Assembly (NCBI GenBank): GCA_964396185.1
Contig: CAYNEI010000016.1
Location: 1-52,084 of the forward strand
Source of the DNA: CAYNEI01 sp964396185
Lineage (GTDB): Archaea; Thermoplasmatota; SW-10-69-26
Reading direction: 5' to 3'
Length of the DNA: 52,084 bases
This document shows, one piece after another, positions 51,105 through 52,084 of the stretch. Under the pieces are notes generated by a model that saw only the letters and a list, made by a program, of their open reading frames with translations, was not told the DNA's origin and did no database searches. Both the position numbers and the translations under genes were made by a program. Each line of letters opens with the position of its first letter. The first letter of the stretch is position 1.

Positions 51105-51313
51105 GCGCTCCCCTCCCCGGCCCCATCCGCCCTCTCGAAACAGAGGCGTCCGCTGTGGACCCAGGCCTTCAACTCCTCCCCACCCTCGAACCGGAGGGCG
51201 TTGGCCAAGTCTTGTGGAATTACCAGGCTAAACCTGTAGTAGTCTTTTTCCTCCGTTCTCTTAGAGAGTTGTTTCTGTACCGTAACGGTGCCCTGATACT
51301 CTGTTCTAGGCAT
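51101..51313 (-). CDS. AbrB/SpoVT-like DNA-binding protein
   Basis: The 70-residue protein contains TVTVQKQLSKRTEEKDYYRF, VIPQDLANALRFEGGEELKA and WVHSGRLCFERAD, consistent with an AbrB-type swapped-hairpin fold. The ATG at 51313 lies about 27 nt from a TTATAGG box. It overlaps the serine recombinase start (ATGA), so it may control recombinase synthesis or act as an accessory DNA-binding protein. The match is by pattern only. Confidence 0.6.
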   Translation of the reverse strand: MPRTEYQGTVTVQKQLSKRTEEKDYYRFSLVIPQDLANALRFEGGEELKAWVHSGRLCFERADGAGEGSA

Positions 51314-51408
51314 GCACCCATGAAGCTATTCATGGCCTATAACAGCTATGGCCGGGGCACTGAGGGCCCACCACCGGCAAGTATTTCTGTACCGAAGCCT
51401 ATCCTCTT

Positions 51409-51430
51409 CCGGCGCCCATCAAGGCGCCGG
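51409..51430. other. Hairpin in the leader of the 61-residue gene
   Basis: CCGGCGCC (51409-51416) and GGCGCCGG (51423-51430) form a perfect 8-bp stem with loop CATCAA, 17 bases before the ATG at 51448 and next to a GGGAGAGTGG ribosome-binding-like motif. It could modulate translation or be a site for a DNA-binding protein. Confidence 0.55.
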
Positions 51431-51447
51431 GAGAGTGGTAAGAACAA

Positions 51448-51633
51448 ATGGAACTGACCGCGAGAACACTTCAGGAAGAACTCGGCGCTATGGCCCGAGA
51501 CCTAGCCGAGAACCCAACCAGCCAGGACACCATCAGTCAGGTCCAGGAGGCCCTCGAAGGCTACGTGGCCCTCCTCACGGGCACTGAACTGGACCGATCC
51601 ACGCCCATCGGATTCTGGGCAGGCGAGAACTGA
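51448..51633 (+). CDS. Small hypothetical element protein
   Basis: This 61-residue product reads MELTARTLQEELGAMARDLA, then DTISQVQEALEGYVALLTGT, and ends STPIGFWAGEN. It is mostly helical; no family is recognised. A GGGAGAGTGG motif lies 13 bases upstream after a hairpin, suggesting a leadered transcript with SD-based initiation, in contrast to the leaderless genes nearby. Confidence 0.5.
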   Translation: MELTARTLQEELGAMARDLAENPTSQDTISQVQEALEGYVALLTGTELDRSTPIGFWAGEN

Positions 51634-51909
51634 CCGAGACCAAGACGAACCACGACCACCACCGCACCCACGAGAACCCAAGGCCCCGATCCTCCGGGGC
51701 CAAGGGACCCTTTCCAGGGAAGAGGCCGGGGGTGCGATGCGGGGGACCATCACCATTTCGGCGATGTCTAGCACATGGGGTTGCAAGGGACCCTTGGGAA
51801 CCTTTTTTGGGGCCCCCTGTGCGTCCGGATGGGTAGGATCGGTGAGAGGTTTTTGGAGACCTTCCCCTTCGCTACTGAAGGCACTTAACCAGGGAGCGTG
51901 CCAGTTGTC
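51634..51909. other. Noncoding region with hairpin and poly-T
   Basis: GGCCCC (51682-51687) and GGGGCC (51696-51701) form a hairpin that could end the 61-residue gene transcript. AAGGGACCC occurs twice (in CCAAGGGACCC and GCAAGGGACCC), and a CCTTTTTTGG follows at about 51802. A GCACTTAACC TATA-like box is at 51881-51890. No gene is convincing here. Confidence 0.4.
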
Positions 51910-51990
51910 GTGATGCTCTACGGCTCACTCCGCTCGTATCCGGTCGGCGGCGAACGAACATCCGAGAACAACTGGAGAGTGGTTCCTTGA
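51910..51990 (+). CDS. Leaderless mini-gene coupled to a downstream gene
   Basis: A 26-residue frame starts GTG ATG at 51910 (MLYGSLRSYPVGGERTSE) about 26 nt after a CACTTAA box, the distance expected of a leaderless start. Its TGA overlaps the TTG start of the next gene (TTGA). It may be a translation-coupling or attenuating leader peptide. Its shortness keeps confidence low. Confidence 0.35.
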   Translation: MMLYGSLRSYPVGGERTSENNWRVVP

Positions 51991-52084
51991 AGAACACGGG
52001 CGAGCACCTCCGGGAAGCCGTGCAGCGCCGCACCATCCAGCACTACGTGGGCATCATCAAGAGCATCGATTGGAGCACGGATAG
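51987..52084 (+). CDS. Partial element protein cut by window end
   Basis: A frame starting at the TTG at 51987 reads MKNTGEHLREAVQRRTIQ and continues HYVGIIKSIDWSTD to the edge. A GGAGAGTGG motif precedes it. The fragment looks helical and basic; the family cannot be judged from 32 residues. Confidence 0.35.
   Translation, partial: MKNTGEHLREAVQRRTIQHYVGIIKSIDWSTD

Larger units (their letters stand above)
44504..52084. mobile_element. Integrative element (provirus or plasmid-like), right end outside the window
   Basis: The tyrosine integrase gene ends 56 bp after tRNA-Val, reading toward it, the classical layout for archaeal integration at tRNA 3' ends. Downstream are a prim-pol type replication protein, small leaderless regulators, a serine recombinase with an AbrB-like protein, and many small hypothetical genes, all absent from core-genome gene sets. 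No second copy of the tRNA 3' end is seen in the window, so attR lies further on or is degenerate. No capsid or packaging gene is visible, so whether it is a provirus or a plasmid is open. Confidence 0.7.

Noticed and set aside
51502..51786. 94-residue minus-strand frame
   Set aside because: It overlaps the 61-residue gene and relies on a TTG start; composition is not convincing.
44578..52084. Second copy of the tRNA-Val 3' end (attR)
   Set aside because: I looked for a repeat of the tRNA-Val 3' end and found none in the window, so the element end is not claimed.

Overview
The window is most likely from a high-GC, aerobic, non-methanogenic euryarchaeon. Archaeal features include an archaeal-type PheT, aspartate carbamoyltransferase catalytic and regulatory subunits, FtsZ downstream of a CdrS-like ribbon-helix-helix (RHH) protein, a ferredoxin-dependent 2-oxoacid oxidoreductase, an HMG-CoA reductase for isoprenoid lipids, an initiator tRNA with A1:U72, and many genes whose start codon lies about 26-30 nt from a TATA-like box (leaderless style). 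Cytochrome P450 and homogentisate dioxygenase point to aerobic heterotrophy. The class II HMG-CoA reductase and overall gene mix resemble Thermoplasmatota more than Halobacteria, but this placement is inference.

Layout. 1-4.2 kb: two toxin-antitoxin pairs, a cupredoxin-CARDB protein, a GNAT acetyltransferase and a thiamine-binding-type protein. 4.2-16 kb: an isopropylmalate/homocitrate synthase-type enzyme, P450, secreted proteins, iron alcohol dehydrogenase, a TM-helix-repeat channel-like protein, homogentisate dioxygenase and a TauE-type exporter. 16.2-24.3 kb: korAB, then a signalling block (response regulator plus TrmB-like regulator; opposite, a 4-bp-overlap operon RHH - multi-PAS/GAF histidine kinase - response regulator). 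24.4-28.6 kb: aldehyde dehydrogenase, an unexplained 437-bp highly structured element with terminal inverted repeats, and a calcium-repeat-like surface protein. 29-31.2 kb: the cdrS-ftsZ cell-division locus with two matching palindromes upstream, then tRNA-Gly followed by a block of very long hairpins, the first copying the tRNA 3' end in inverted orientation. 31.6-44.4 kb: an acidic protein, pyrBI, HMG-CoA reductase, pheT, coiled-coil proteins, two exported proteins, initiator tRNA-Met and a CPBP-type protease with an unusual ectodomain.

44.5 kb to the window end: an integrative genetic element beside tRNA-Val. It carries a tyrosine integrase, a prim-pol-type replication protein with a Cys cluster, small regulators (an RHH-like protein, DUF2158, an AbrB-like protein), a serine recombinase and many small leaderless genes. 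Its far end is outside the window.

The signals most worth following are the structured element at 26.0-26.4 kb, the twin palindromes of cdrS-ftsZ, the tRNA-Gly inverted copy and hairpin block, symmetrical TATA boxes that could serve two divergent leaderless genes, and the repeat module shared by the surface protein and the CPBP protease.
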